Assembly: GCA_016903695.1 (NCBI GenBank) | Contig: JADQBB010000008.1 | Span: 1 to 64,000 of the forward strand | Length of the DNA: 64,000 nt | From: Chlorogloea purpurea SAG 13.99 | Lineage (GTDB): Bacteria; Cyanobacteriota; Cyanobacteriia; Cyanobacteriales; Microcystaceae | Direction: 5' to 3' | In this document: positions 54,635 to 63,860 of the stretch, piece after piece | How positions within the stretch are numbered: position 1 is the stretch's first letter | Layout: each line of letters begins with the position of its first letter | Position numbers and translations under genes: made by a program | The notes under the pieces: model-generated | Told to the model about the DNA's origin: nothing | The model's input: the letters and a program-made list of their open reading frames with translations, nothing else | Database searches by the model: none

Positions 54635-54881
54635 CTCTCTACCCTACATCTAGTGTTCAGACGATCCATTCTAGCTGTAAAGCACTATATGCGGAGATAA
54701 ACTTTTTATGAGCGATCGCTTGACCTGTAAATCGTCAATATTGATTGTCCATTGTTACCACTACCGGGACAAAAGGCTGATAAGCCGCTTACGAACTAGA
54801 TCTGCTTTCTTGGTCGTCGCTGATTCTTAGATATATTCGCCATTTAAAAACGATCGTTATTATGACGTGAGCGAGAGAATC

Positions 54882-55052
54882 TTAAATTTTCTCTTCATCT
54901 TGGGATTGGGAATTCTCCCCTTTCATTTCCTCCTTGAAACCACGTAAGGTTTTACCCAAAGCGCCACCGATTTCCGGTATTTTCTTCGGCCCGAAAATAA
55001 GCACGACGACCACACCAATAATAGCTAATTCGGGCCAACCTAATCCAAACAT
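54882..55052 (-). CDS. tatA: Twin-arginine translocase subunit TatA
   Basis: A 56-residue protein on the minus strand from ATG at 55052. MFGLGWPELAIIGVVVVLIF is the short transmembrane helix, GPKKIPEIGGALGKTLRGFK the amphipathic helix with the conserved Phe-Gly-Pro-Lys hinge, and the tail is acidic. This is TatA, which forms the transient pore for folded Tat substrates in the cytoplasmic and thylakoid membranes. It is too short for many gene finders. It lies 51 bp upstream of pyrF-pyrE's end and downstream of that gene on the same strand. Confidence 0.95.
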   Translation of the reverse strand: MFGLGWPELAIIGVVVVLIFGPKKIPEIGGALGKTLRGFKEEMKGENSQSQDEEKI

Positions 55053-55103
55053 AAATTTTCACGCTAGAAAGTAATTAAGATAGGGACATTCTAGCATTTA
55101 ACC

Positions 55104-56549
55104 TCAATGCTTACGAACGCAGTCGTATTGTTCTTGGGAGAGACGACCGGATTCAAAGAGAGTATCGGAAATCTCCGAGAGACCTAGGACGGAATAGGCG
55201 TTATAACCCCGTTGTTTGAGTTTATCCTTGACCCCTTCCTCGTGGTCGATCAAGACCACAATATCATTAACAATTAGCCCGGCCGATTGTAACTTTTCCG
55301 CCCCCTCGATCGCACTTTTTCCAGAAATGAGAATATCATCCACCACTACCACCGTTTCCCCAGGCTGAAAATCACCTTCGATCAAACGGCGGGTGCCGTG
55401 GGCTTTCACCTCTTTGCGGGGGAAAATCATCGGGCGATGCAGCAGCATAGACAAGCCAGTAGCGGTAGGCAGAGAACCGTAGGGGATACCGGCGATGCGA
55501 TCAAATTTTAATTCTTTTAAAATCTCGCTATAAGCCTTGAGAACTTCCTGAAAAAGTTGGGGATTGGAAATGATGCGGCGCAGGTCAATATAGTAGGAGA
55601 AAATAGCCCCGGAAGCTTGTACATATTCCCCGAATATTAAGCACCCGATGTCATATAATTGCAAGATTAAATCTTGATGGGGGTGCTGATTGAGTAGACA
55701 TACATTGGGAGTCCATAGAGTAGCTTCTTCAGGTTTACTAACTCTTTGAGTGCGAATATTGTTAATTTCCTCTCGGAGATTTTTAAGTTTATCCACTAGC
55801 CCGTCATCTTTGAGCCAATCTTGAGGCACAGGCAGGAGTAACCCTGAATTTTGTCCGTTGAATCCCGCCAGCAATAAAGCTGATAAATTGTTAGTTTTTG
55901 ACCAAATACTACGCAGAAGAATCCATCTTTCGGGGGCGATAGAGCGAATTTTAGCGAGGATTTCCGGGGAAGTCGTCCCTACTTCTAGGAAGAGGTTTTC
56001 GGGACTCGCCCAGGTTTGCGCTTCGCGGATTACTTGCAGGTAGAAGGGATTGTCGGGGCCGGGATAACCTTGAATATTGACCGCGCCGGGGTTAGAGGTG
56101 TGACAGAGGATGAAGACACCCCGATCGGGATAAACTAGAAAAGGAGCCGTATGGTCTTGACCGATATAAGGGTTGAGAGTAACTGCGTCCACATTCCAAG
56201 TATTAAAAATAGTGCGGGCGAAAACGCTACTAGTATTTAAATCGCCGTGTTTGGCATCTAAAATCACCGGTATGTTATCGGGAATTTTCTGGAGTAGGCG
56301 GATTAATAGATCTAAACCCTTACCACCGAAAGCCTCATAAAAGCCAAGAGTTGGTTTATAGGCACAAACTAACCCTGATGTAGTAGAGATAATCCCGGTT
56401 AGCCACGATTCCAGTGCATTAATTAATTCATCCTCGTTACCTTGAAAAGTATCGGCACTTGGCATCATCTCCGGGTTAGGATCGAGAGCGATAACGAGCA
56501 GGGATTGATTGTGAGTGATGGCCCCGTTGAGTTTCTCTATAAATATCAT
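55104..56549 (-). CDS. pyrFE: Fused orotidine-5'-phosphate decarboxylase and orotate phosphoribosyltransferase
   Basis: A 481-residue fusion. The N-terminal OMP decarboxylase (about 1-270) shows LLVIALDPNPE and PVILDAKHGDLNTSSVFA, the Asp-Lys-x-x-Asp catalytic tetrad of the type 2 enzymes. The C-terminal OPRTase (about 285-481) has the PRPP-binding VVVVDDILISGKSAIEGAEKL (about 412-432) and FDRIAGIPYGSLPTATGLS. The two enzymes carry out the last two steps to UMP. The order PyrF-PyrE is the reverse of animal UMP synthase, where PyrE comes first. It is 2 bp downstream of the Ap4A phosphorylase gene. Confidence 0.94.
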   Translation of the reverse strand: MIFIEKLNGAITHNQSLLVIALDPNPEMMPSADTFQGNEDELINALESWLTGIISTTSGLVCAYKPTLGFYEAFGGKGLDLLIRLLQKIPDNIPVILDAKHGDLNTSSVFARTIFNTWNVDAVTLNPYIGQDHTAPFLVYPDRGVFILCHTSNPGAVNIQGYPGPDNPFYLQVIREAQTWASPENLFLEVGTTSPEILAKIRSIAPERWILLRSIWSKTNNLSALLLAGFNGQNSGLLLPVPQDWLKDDGLVDKLKNLREEINNIRTQRVSKPEEATLWTPNVCLLNQHPHQDLILQLYDIGCLIFGEYVQASGAIFSYYIDLRRIISNPQLFQEVLKAYSEILKELKFDRIAGIPYGSLPTATGLSMLLHRPMIFPRKEVKAHGTRRLIEGDFQPGETVVVVDDILISGKSAIEGAEKLQSAGLIVNDIVVLIDHEEGVKDKLKQRGYNAYSVLGLSEISDTLFESGRLSQEQYDCVRKH

Positions 56550-56551
56550 TG

Positions 56552-57388
56552 TTAGTTTTTGGAGTGGGCGGTATTCTTTAAAATTTCCATCGGAGTAAGC
56601 TGTTTCAATAATTGAAGTTGTTCTCGATCGCGCACTAATAAAGCACCGGCGAATCCCAAGGAATTGACCGCTATAGACTGGTAGCTTTCTTGACTCCTAG
56701 GGATAAGCATCATCCATCGTCTGGTGGTCAATAAATTGTAAGCGCCCGTTTGTTTCTGACCGACTTTCGTCAAACCAACCCGCTGTAATAACGTATCGTA
56801 GCACTGAAGGTAAATTCGGGCTACTTCCTCTAAACAAAGGTTCGGGTCAATAGAAAGTTTTTCGCACGCGTGAATATAGGGTAGAGTAATATGGGGAAAC
56901 TCGATAACTGTTTCTATCGGTACGGTTTTGATTTCGGGAATAAATGGGAAAGGTACTAACTGTAAATGTTTATGAGGTTGACTAGACCCGGCTGCTTCCC
57001 CGCCATTATAAAAACCCAGTCCATCTATTTCCTGTAAACAAGTCCAGAGGGCTTGAAAATCTTCTAATGTCAGCCAATCTTCTTGGTCTTGGTAATCACG
57101 AGTAATAATTAATAAATGATTTTCTACTACGTTAAATTTATTGAGCAAGCAAATGTGACTAGGCGGAAGATCGGCCACATAGAGATTTTCATCGTAAGGT
57201 AGAAAGGGGTTGGTAGATGGCTTGGTCTTTTGCTTATCTTCCGCTTTTCTCGCTAAGTTGGTTACTATACGCACGAGAAAGTTAATGCCATCTTGGGCGA
57301 TGAATTCATAACTGGTGGGGATAGAGTGTAAGGCCCCGCAAGCGATCGCTCTTTCGGTTCTGTGAATGACTTTTGACCAGAGACTCAT
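56552..57388 (-). CDS. Ap4A phosphorylase-type ATP adenylyltransferase (HIT superfamily)
   Basis: A 278-residue protein of the APA1/APA2 type. The catalytic HIT-like motif is QPHKHLQLVPF (about 131-141) with His-x-His-x-Gln. NKFNVVENHLLIITRDYQDQ (about 83-102) and GGEAAGSSQPHKH are typical, and the C-terminal LTTRRWMMLIPRSQESY binds the nucleotide. The enzyme cleaves diadenosine tetraphosphate with phosphate to ADP and ATP. It is 2 bp upstream of pyrF-pyrE, an operon linking alarmone turnover to pyrimidine synthesis. Confidence 0.92.
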   Translation of the reverse strand: MSLWSKVIHRTERAIACGALHSIPTSYEFIAQDGINFLVRIVTNLARKAEDKQKTKPSTNPFLPYDENLYVADLPPSHICLLNKFNVVENHLLIITRDYQDQEDWLTLEDFQALWTCLQEIDGLGFYNGGEAAGSSQPHKHLQLVPFPFIPEIKTVPIETVIEFPHITLPYIHACEKLSIDPNLCLEEVARIYLQCYDTLLQRVGLTKVGQKQTGAYNLLTTRRWMMLIPRSQESYQSIAVNSLGFAGALLVRDREQLQLLKQLTPMEILKNTAHSKN

Positions 57389-57659
57389 GAATTTATCGAG
57401 AGACTATATCAAGCATATATTAATCTTCGGGCTTGAGAATAGTTTCTTTGTTTTGTGGCGTTTAACTTTGCCACTGTCCACAAAAGCATGAACACCGGCG
57501 TATTTAGCTTGGCAATACAATTTTACTAGCCAACCTGAAAGCATAAGACAAAAGAACTACCCAACAAAAAGGAACTTTTTAGATTAAGATACTTCTAGGT
57601 ATAAAAGTATTTCTAATTGTTAAGGACTAACAAAGAGTAAGGGGTGGCGAGGAGCAAGC

Positions 57660-59054
57660 ATGGCGAATTTTTCAGGACAGTTTGATACAGAGCCTTACGC
57701 GGAACAATTAGAAAATACTTCTCGGATGCCCGATAGCAACAGCAAAAACAGTCCGTCAAAACTCAGAAAATCGCCCCTCCTTCAAGGTATAGCCTGGGGA
57801 TTTTCCCTCGGATTAGTAGCCTTGGTCTCCGCTTCTCTAGGTGCGGGTTATGCCCTACTCAGTCCCTACTCTTCTTTAAAATCGACTGCCGTATGGCAAA
57901 AAAGCGACTTTTACAGCACGAAACCTTTTCTGAAGTCTTCCAATGGCTTATTTAGTTACGAATTATCAAGGCCGGTAAACATCATCGTCATGGGCATCGA
58001 TCGAGTTTTAGACGCTAAAGACGATTCCAGGAAGATGTTTAACGGACGCAGCGACACGATGTTACTAGTGCGCTTCGACCCTACCGACCATTCTATCCGC
58101 CTTCTTTCCATCCCCAGAGATAGTCGGGTGAATATACCAGGCAGAGGTTTCACGAAAATCAACGACGCGAATGTTCTAGGCGGGCCGATGTTAGCTTCCG
58201 ATGTAGTGCGGCAAACCTTAAATGGTGTAACTATCGATCGCTATGTACGCATTACCACCGACGCGTTTAAAGAATTGATCGACTTGGCCGGGGGAGTAGA
58301 AGTAAACGTCCCAGAGAGAATGCAACATCGAGACGTTACCCAGAAACTGTTCATCGATTTACAGCCCGGACTACAAACCCTCAACGGCGATCAAGCGGAA
58401 CAATTCGCTCGCTATCGCAATAAAATAACAGGTGACATCGGGCGGGTACAAAGACAGCAAGTATTAATGAAAGCCTTACAAAAACAGTTGCTCAATCCTA
58501 CCCTGTTACCGAGTCTACCTCGAGGGGTCGAGATCATGCAGAAATATACAGACACTAATCTAACAGTAGAAGAAATGTTCGCTCTGGCCGCTTATGGACT
58601 CTCTACAAAATCTCAAGACGTGAGGATGGTTTTACTGCCTGGTCACTTTAATGCTCTCAACGAGTATGATGGTCGTAGCTACTGGGTGTTAGATCACGAT
58701 GAAATTAATAAAGTCGTCAACAACCTATTGGGGGAAAACAGTACGGGGCAAACGGTCAATAACCCCTTACAATTACGGATAGCCGTTCAAAATGGCACGG
58801 ATCACCCCGGTTTAGCGGGCAAAGTGGTGCGCTATCTGCGACAGCAGGGCTATGAGCGCGCTTATGTAGACGGCGATGCCAGCGAGAAAGTCACAGAAAC
58901 CATGATCATCGTCCAGAAAGGAAATCTAGAAGCCGCGAGTTCCTTGAAAAATTCGATCGGGATTGGTACAGTAGAATCGTCCTCGATCGGTTCTTTACGG
59001 TCTGATTTAACCATCCGTCTAGGCGAAGATGCTCAAGGATTCCAGACGAAATAG
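57660..59054 (+). CDS. LytR-CpsA-Psr (LCP) family protein with LytR_C domain
   Basis: A 464-residue membrane protein. One helix (about 42-65) precedes the LCP domain (about 100-290): [50 protein letters not shown] and [21 protein letters not shown], giving the Arg/Asp residues for polyprenyl phosphate binding. The C-terminal LytR_C domain ([30 protein letters not shown]) is present. LCP enzymes attach polysaccharides to peptidoglycan from lipid carriers. A GAGGAGC ribosome site comes just before the ATG; it is followed 23 bp later by the pentapeptide gene. Confidence 0.93.
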   Translation: MANFSGQFDTEPYAEQLENTSRMPDSNSKNSPSKLRKSPLLQGIAWGFSLGLVALVSASLGAGYALLSPYSSLKSTAVWQKSDFYSTKPFLKSSNGLFSYELSRPVNIIVMGIDRVLDAKDDSRKMFNGRSDTMLLVRFDPTDHSIRLLSIPRDSRVNIPGRGFTKINDANVLGGPMLASDVVRQTLNGVTIDRYVRITTDAFKELIDLAGGVEVNVPERMQHRDVTQKLFIDLQPGLQTLNGDQAEQFARYRNKITGDIGRVQRQQVLMKALQKQLLNPTLLPSLPRGVEIMQKYTDTNLTVEEMFALAAYGLSTKSQDVRMVLLPGHFNALNEYDGRSYWVLDHDEINKVVNNLLGENSTGQTVNNPLQLRIAVQNGTDHPGLAGKVVRYLRQQGYERAYVDGDASEKVTETMIIVQKGNLEAASSLKNSIGIGTVESSSIGSLRSDLTIRLGEDAQGFQTK

Positions 59055-59077
59055 AAAATACCCCCACCCATTCGCCC

Positions 59078-59590
59078 ATGAAAAAATTAACGTTACGTTT
59101 TTTAAGTGTAATTTTTATTATGATTATGGCTTGCCTCTGGGTGCTTTTAGATGCCCGTAGCGTCGCTTTCGCCCAAGAGAAAAGTATCAATCACACCTAC
59201 GGACAATTAGCCGAGCAAGATTTTTCCCATCAAGACTTAAAAGGGGCGGTATTCGCGGCGGCGAATATGCGGGGTATCAACTTGGAAAATTCCAACTTAT
59301 CCTATTCGATTCTCACCGAAGGAGTGCTGTTGAAAGCTAATCTTAAAGGTGCGGATCTTACTGGCTCCCTCATGGATAGAGTAACACTAGATTTTGCCGA
59401 TTTAACTAATGCTATCCTCACCGATGCCGTAGCCAGTAGAACGCGTTTTTATGACGCTACTATCACGGGGGCTGATTTTACTAACGCCGTCATCGATACC
59501 TATCAAATTAATTTGATGTGCCAGAGGGCAGAAGGTGTTAACCCGGTAACAGGAGTGGCGACGAGAGATAGTTTAGGTTGTGATTTATAA
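59078..59590 (+). CDS. Pentapeptide repeat protein, exported
   Basis: A 170-residue protein with an N-terminal signal sequence (about 1-31, LDARSVAFA) and two to three coils of pentapeptide repeats, A(D/N)LXX (about 50-135: [25 protein letters not shown], then [36 protein letters not shown]). The C-terminus has a Cys pair (LMCQRAEG and LGCDL) likely disulphide-bonded. Similar thylakoid-lumen proteins are known in cyanobacteria; their partners are mostly unknown. It follows the LCP gene and precedes a small protein gene by 8 bp. Confidence 0.9.
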   Translation: MKKLTLRFLSVIFIMIMACLWVLLDARSVAFAQEKSINHTYGQLAEQDFSHQDLKGAVFAAANMRGINLENSNLSYSILTEGVLLKANLKGADLTGSLMDRVTLDFADLTNAILTDAVASRTRFYDATITGADFTNAVIDTYQINLMCQRAEGVNPVTGVATRDSLGCDL

Positions 59591-59598
59591 AGGATTTT

Positions 59599-59937
59599 AT
59601 GTTAAGTACCACCGATGATCGAATAATTACCCTCGTTCCCGCTCCTTCTGAGGAACAAAGATTTCAACAAAAGCGGATGAATGAGATTCAATTACTTCTC
59701 GATAGTTTATTTGAAAGGGAAGAAGCAACGGTCAAACAAATCCTCGATTGTCTTTATGATGTGGGTTCGATTAACCTCATTAATAAAAAATTTTCCAATC
59801 GCCCTCTAAACCGTTTATTAAAAATGATCTCCCGTTACGCTAAGCCCATATTTAAAATCTTCGCTCTCCGTTGGTTTAAACGTAACTGTCCCCAATTGAT
59901 CACGGCTTGGTTAAGTACGAAAGTAAATTTTAAATAA
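59599..59937 (+). CDS. Small basic protein of unknown function
   Basis: A 112-residue protein with no signal peptide. The first 55 residues are acidic and helical (EEQRFQQKRMNEIQLLLDSLFEREEATVKQILDCLYDVG), the rest very basic and hydrophobic (INKKFSNRPLNRLLKMISRYAKPIFKIFALRWFKRN). This may be a membrane-associated or nucleic-acid-binding helix. It starts 8 bp after the pentapeptide gene, so is probably cotranscribed. The family is not recognised. Confidence 0.7.
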   Translation: MLSTTDDRIITLVPAPSEEQRFQQKRMNEIQLLLDSLFEREEATVKQILDCLYDVGSINLINKKFSNRPLNRLLKMISRYAKPIFKIFALRWFKRNCPQLITAWLSTKVNFK

Positions 59938-60029
59938 CCGGTGAGTTTTAAAGCTTAAAAAAGGGTGAAATATGTGGAATTGGGGCAATATATCGGTTAT
60001 GTTGGGAAAACTATAGATAAAATTTTTCA

Positions 60030-60488
60030 ATGAAAGCTCTAAAATCACTCGTGCCTTTACTGATAATCCTCCTCGCTAGTCCGCTACTCCCCCTCAAAGC
60101 TCAACCCCAACCCCCTCAAGCCCCCCCTCAAGAACCACCACCGGGGCCCGGCGGGGGAATTCAGCTTACCCAACAGGATTTACAACAGTATGTGAACGAG
60201 TTATCCAGAGAACTACCGATGACTTTAGAATCTTCTATACGTTGGGATTCGATCGCTCTCGCCCCCAGCAGAATGTTGATTTATAAATATACTTTTTTAG
60301 ACCCGGCAGTACAGAACATTAACCGTCAACAAACAGAACAGATCAGAAGATCGGTAGCCGAAACTATGTGTCAGAATGATGACGTGAAAATCCTCTTGGA
60401 TAACGACGTGAAATTTAATTTCAAATATCACGCCCGTCAGGGAAAATTTTTGACTGAAGTATTTTTTAATCGGTCTGATTGTCGTTAG
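60030..60488 (+). CDS. Exported Pro-rich protein of unknown function
   Basis: A 152-residue protein with a signal peptide (about 1-24, ending PLKA) and then a Pro/Gln-rich stretch (QPQPPQAPPQEPPPGPGGG, about 25-43). The folded remainder (about 45-152) has alternating charged and hydrophobic segments and two cysteines (TMCQND and RSDCR) which may pair. A similar design, signal plus Pro-rich linker plus small domain, is seen in the protein at 3188. The last 4 bp overlap the stop of the convergent sensor kinase. Confidence 0.65.
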   Translation: MKALKSLVPLLIILLASPLLPLKAQPQPPQAPPQEPPPGPGGGIQLTQQDLQQYVNELSRELPMTLESSIRWDSIALAPSRMLIYKYTFLDPAVQNINRQQTEQIRRSVAETMCQNDDVKILLDNDVKFNFKYHARQGKFLTEVFFNRSDCR

Positions 60489-62461
60489 GGTCGAGTTTTA
60501 ACTTTACCGTTATTATTTCCTCCAGAATTGGTATTAACAAAGATGGGTACGGTAAAGCTAAACTTACTGCCATAAGTTTTTCCAGAAGACTCAGCCCAGA
60601 TTTGTCCGCCCCAACCGGCAACTATCTGACGGCAGATAGCCAGACCCAAACCCGTGCCGCCCGCGCTACGTCTGAGAGCGCCCTCTTCTTGATAGAATCG
60701 ATCGAACACCGTTTCTAATCGATTCGGTTCGATACCTCTACCCGTGTCCGCCACCGTTACTTTTAAAGCTTGACCTTTATCGGCAGTAACTTCCACTATC
60801 ACCTCCCCTTCAGCCCCGGTAAACTTACAGGCGTTATCCAGTAACTTGGATAAAACCTCCACCAACCATTCCCCATCAGCCATCACCAGGGGCAAATCCT
60901 CGGATACATCGCTGACTATCTTCGGTAGATTACTATTAAGGGTACGACTGCGAACGTGACTCAAAGCTAAATCGACACACTCCCACATGGGTAGAGGTTC
61001 GGGATTCCAGTTAACCCGCCCGCTTTCTAACTGGGATAGGGTGAGGAAATCTTGCACCAGTTTCCGCATCCTTTCCGCGTCTTGTAAGGCGGTATTGAGC
61101 ATGATCTGCCGCAATTCTTGAGGCATATCCGGTTCAGTGGCTAAACTCTCCAAACAAACCTGTATAGTAGAGAGGGGAGTCCGTAACTCGTGGCCGGTAA
61201 TGGCTACCAAATTAGAGCGGGTACGATCGAGGGCTTCTAATTGTTCGTTAAGATCTTGTAAATTAGCATAAGCTTCCGCTTGAATTAAAGCTACACCGAT
61301 TTGACTGGCCACCGCATCTACTAACGTTACATCCTCGGCCTTCCATACAGAAGGTTCCGGCCCGCAGTGATGTAACTCCACCATACCTAACAAACGACTT
61401 TGATAGAGAATCGGCACTAATAACCACGAGAAAATCGAACAGCTTTTCACCAATTTATTAATGTCGCTGCCTGGAATTCGCGGGTCATGAAATGTATCAT
61501 CTATCTTCAAAGATTCTCGCAATTCTACCGTTTGTTGAAAGAGGGGATTATTTTTCAGCGGCCAGTTTCGTCCTTTTATGGATTTAATACCTTGATTGAG
61601 AAACTCGTGATCGATGACGGCGTTAGTATCCGTTTCCTTACAGCGATACACTAAACAGCGACATACTCCTAACCCCTCACCCAATTTCTGCACTGCTACC
61701 TGTAGTATGGCATCGGGGTCGAGAGACCGACGGATGGAAGTGGTCACGGAGTTGATCAGTCTCTCTTTCTGTTCTTTATCGGCTAGAGACCGATTCGCCT
61801 TTAATAATTTATACTGCCCCGCCTGTAAGTATGTTACCAGTCTTTGCACGAAAGGATCGGGGTCGTTATCACCGATTTCTTTGAGATATTCGGAAATGTC
61901 CTCGCTCAAATAATTTTCGTGGACTGAGGCAATTTTATCTTTTAATTCAGGACGGTATTGTAGGATGCGATTCAAAACTATTTTGGCCGCCTGTTGACTC
62001 ACTGCGGGGTTAGAAGTCCAAATACCCTCGAAACGACGGTTATTATCCACCGCAGCCATAGTTTCTTGGGCTTCTTCAGCCTGAGTCCTTTCCCGACAGA
62101 TCAAACAACTGGAATAGTTTTTGCCGATAACTATCAAGTGCCACTCGAAGGAGAGGGCATCGTCGGGGCTGAAAGCGATCGTTTCGTACTCTCGCGAGCG
62201 GTTAGCGAATTCCGTCTCCGGGGCCGCTAATACGTACACTTGAGAGCTTTTTTGGGCGATTCTCTGATAGCGATGAGCCTCCTGGCGATAAAAACGTTCT
62301 TTTTGAAAACTCGCAATGACTAATGGGTTATCATCCTCCGCTAACACTTGATCCTCCATAGCGTGGGATAAAGCCGTTAGAGAAGCTTTGAAGTACATTT
62401 GCGATCGCCAGTTGGGCAGAAACTGCAACAGTTCTGTTAAGACAGAAGTTGAGATGCTCAT
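60485..62461 (-). CDS. DICT-GAF sensor histidine kinase
   Basis: From the ATG at 62461 (MSISTSVLTELLQ) the product is 658 residues; an in-frame ATG at 62500 is possible. The N-terminal DICT domain (about 1-160) is the cyanobacterial domain found in light or redox kinases. A GAF domain follows (about 235-405, RLINSVTTSIRRSLDPDAILQVAVQKLG to VDAVASQIGVALIQA). The kinase core has ITGHELRTPLSTIQ, the H-box, then LLDNACKFT (N-box), VADTGRGIEPN (G1) and GTGLGLAICRQIV (G2). No receiver or transmembrane domain exists, so it is a cytosolic sensor. Its partner response regulator is not adjacent. Confidence 0.9.
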   Translation of the reverse strand: MSISTSVLTELLQFLPNWRSQMYFKASLTALSHAMEDQVLAEDDNPLVIASFQKERFYRQEAHRYQRIAQKSSQVYVLAAPETEFANRSREYETIAFSPDDALSFEWHLIVIGKNYSSCLICRERTQAEEAQETMAAVDNNRRFEGIWTSNPAVSQQAAKIVLNRILQYRPELKDKIASVHENYLSEDISEYLKEIGDNDPDPFVQRLVTYLQAGQYKLLKANRSLADKEQKERLINSVTTSIRRSLDPDAILQVAVQKLGEGLGVCRCLVYRCKETDTNAVIDHEFLNQGIKSIKGRNWPLKNNPLFQQTVELRESLKIDDTFHDPRIPGSDINKLVKSCSIFSWLLVPILYQSRLLGMVELHHCGPEPSVWKAEDVTLVDAVASQIGVALIQAEAYANLQDLNEQLEALDRTRSNLVAITGHELRTPLSTIQVCLESLATEPDMPQELRQIMLNTALQDAERMRKLVQDFLTLSQLESGRVNWNPEPLPMWECVDLALSHVRSRTLNSNLPKIVSDVSEDLPLVMADGEWLVEVLSKLLDNACKFTGAEGEVIVEVTADKGQALKVTVADTGRGIEPNRLETVFDRFYQEEGALRRSAGGTGLGLAICRQIVAGWGGQIWAESSGKTYGSKFSFTVPIFVNTNSGGNNNGKVKTRP

Positions 62462-62587
62462 CGATGCTGTTGTTTGCTTGTTTTTTAAACGTCGAGTCAC
62501 CTTAAGAAGCCCTTTCTTCTTCCGTGTTCTCTTATCACCTTATCCTACACGGATCAGTCCAGTCATGGAACATAAGGGGGTCATAAC

Positions 62588-63757
62588 TTAACTATTAACA
62601 ATTCTTAATAATATCCCGGCGATCGCTGATGACCCTCCAGGTTCACCCACTCTTTCTAAGCCGTTGCACGAGCATAATTCCCTATAATTACTATCTCGTA
62701 AAAACCGTTGTAAAACCCCCGCCCCCCGGGTAAACATCGCCGGTGTTTTCGGTTTTCTATCGATCGTCACCACCGAATCACCTAACAGACGCATTTGCGC
62801 TTCGGCGAAAGGATAGGTGAATTGAGGGCCGGAACCAGGAATTTGCAGTACGGGTTTACCTAATCCCACGGCTTGTTCTACGGCCGTGCCCGCCATTCCC
62901 ACCACAGCGTCACAAGACTGTAATATGTCGGGGAAAGCCCCCCAGTAACCCCTCACCATCACGCCATTCTTGACCAATTTACCTTCGCCGTGATATTGCC
63001 AACCCTGTTTCATCCCCGAATCTTTTAACGCCCCCTCATCGATACCGGCAACTAAAGCGATACAGAATTGTAAGGGCTGGAGTTTCGCCGCCTCCTCGCA
63101 CAGGCATAACTGTAAACTCAGATTATCGAGGGCTTCGGGGAGACGGCTACCAGGTAATAAAGCGATAACGGGAATATCGGGCTTTAGTTCTAAATCCCTA
63201 CCGGAGGGAGTTAACACGTCCATGATGGGATAACCGGCGAATACAGCTTTATCCAGGCCCCTTTTTTGTAAATCCCGCGCGGTGAAAGCGTCTCTGGTGA
63301 AAACTTGTACACATCGATCGCTCTCTAAAGCTAATCTAGTAATCAGGGGTAAACGTAATCTGCCCTCGTAGTAGGAAGAAGTGGAGACGATGAAGGCGAC
63401 GAAGGGGCGGCGGGTAAGCCAGGCGATGGAGATGGGGACAATATCACCCACGGCCACCAACAAATCGCAATCGCGACTGTAGTTAAAAACGGCTTTGATT
63501 TGGCCTAAGGTGAGGGCAATCAAGCCGTTAGCAATATCTTTGACCCAATTAAGGGGATTGGTATAGACGATACCCCCGGAGGGAAGATTGGCGGTAGGGG
63601 CGATGATGGGTACTCCCAGATCCAGGTAAGCTTTGCCGTCACCGACTATAGGCAGCGCGGCGATTTTCAGGGAGTCGGTGGCGAGAGATTTGATAATCAG
63701 GCTGGCGTTTAAATCTTCGCCGTGTCCGTTACTGAGAAAGAGTATTTTTTTATTCAT
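62588..63757 (-). CDS. Lipid-A-disaccharide synthase-related glycosyltransferase
   Basis: A 389-residue protein with the LpxB-related fold (family TIGR03492 in cyanobacteria). Signature parts are ILFLSNGHGEDLNASLI at the N-terminus, DLLVAVGDIVPISIAW (about 95-110), IPVIALLPGSRLPEALDNLSLQL (about 205-227) and AVVGMAGTAVEQAVGLGKPVLQIPGSGPQ (about 285-313), the nucleotide-sugar site. Its exact product is not known, as cyanobacteria use true LpxB too. It is possibly involved in an unusual lipid or sugar conjugate. It is 127 bp upstream of the histidine kinase gene on the same strand. Confidence 0.86.
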   Translation of the reverse strand: MNKKILFLSNGHGEDLNASLIIKSLATDSLKIAALPIVGDGKAYLDLGVPIIAPTANLPSGGIVYTNPLNWVKDIANGLIALTLGQIKAVFNYSRDCDLLVAVGDIVPISIAWLTRRPFVAFIVSTSSYYEGRLRLPLITRLALESDRCVQVFTRDAFTARDLQKRGLDKAVFAGYPIMDVLTPSGRDLELKPDIPVIALLPGSRLPEALDNLSLQLCLCEEAAKLQPLQFCIALVAGIDEGALKDSGMKQGWQYHGEGKLVKNGVMVRGYWGAFPDILQSCDAVVGMAGTAVEQAVGLGKPVLQIPGSGPQFTYPFAEAQMRLLGDSVVTIDRKPKTPAMFTRGAGVLQRFLRDSNYRELCSCNGLERVGEPGGSSAIAGILLRIVNS

Positions 63758-63860
63758 ATAATAAATAACACGATACTTATCGTAGTTATTGGATACTACA
63801 CCTAGTGCCGGGCAATAATTGTTAATGATTAATTATTCTATTTTAGGACACAGTGAAGCG

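Noticed and set aside
54635-54881. Plasmid origin next to the CyRepA1 gene
   Set aside because: No direct repeats or iterons are visible; only one HIP1 octamer (54712).
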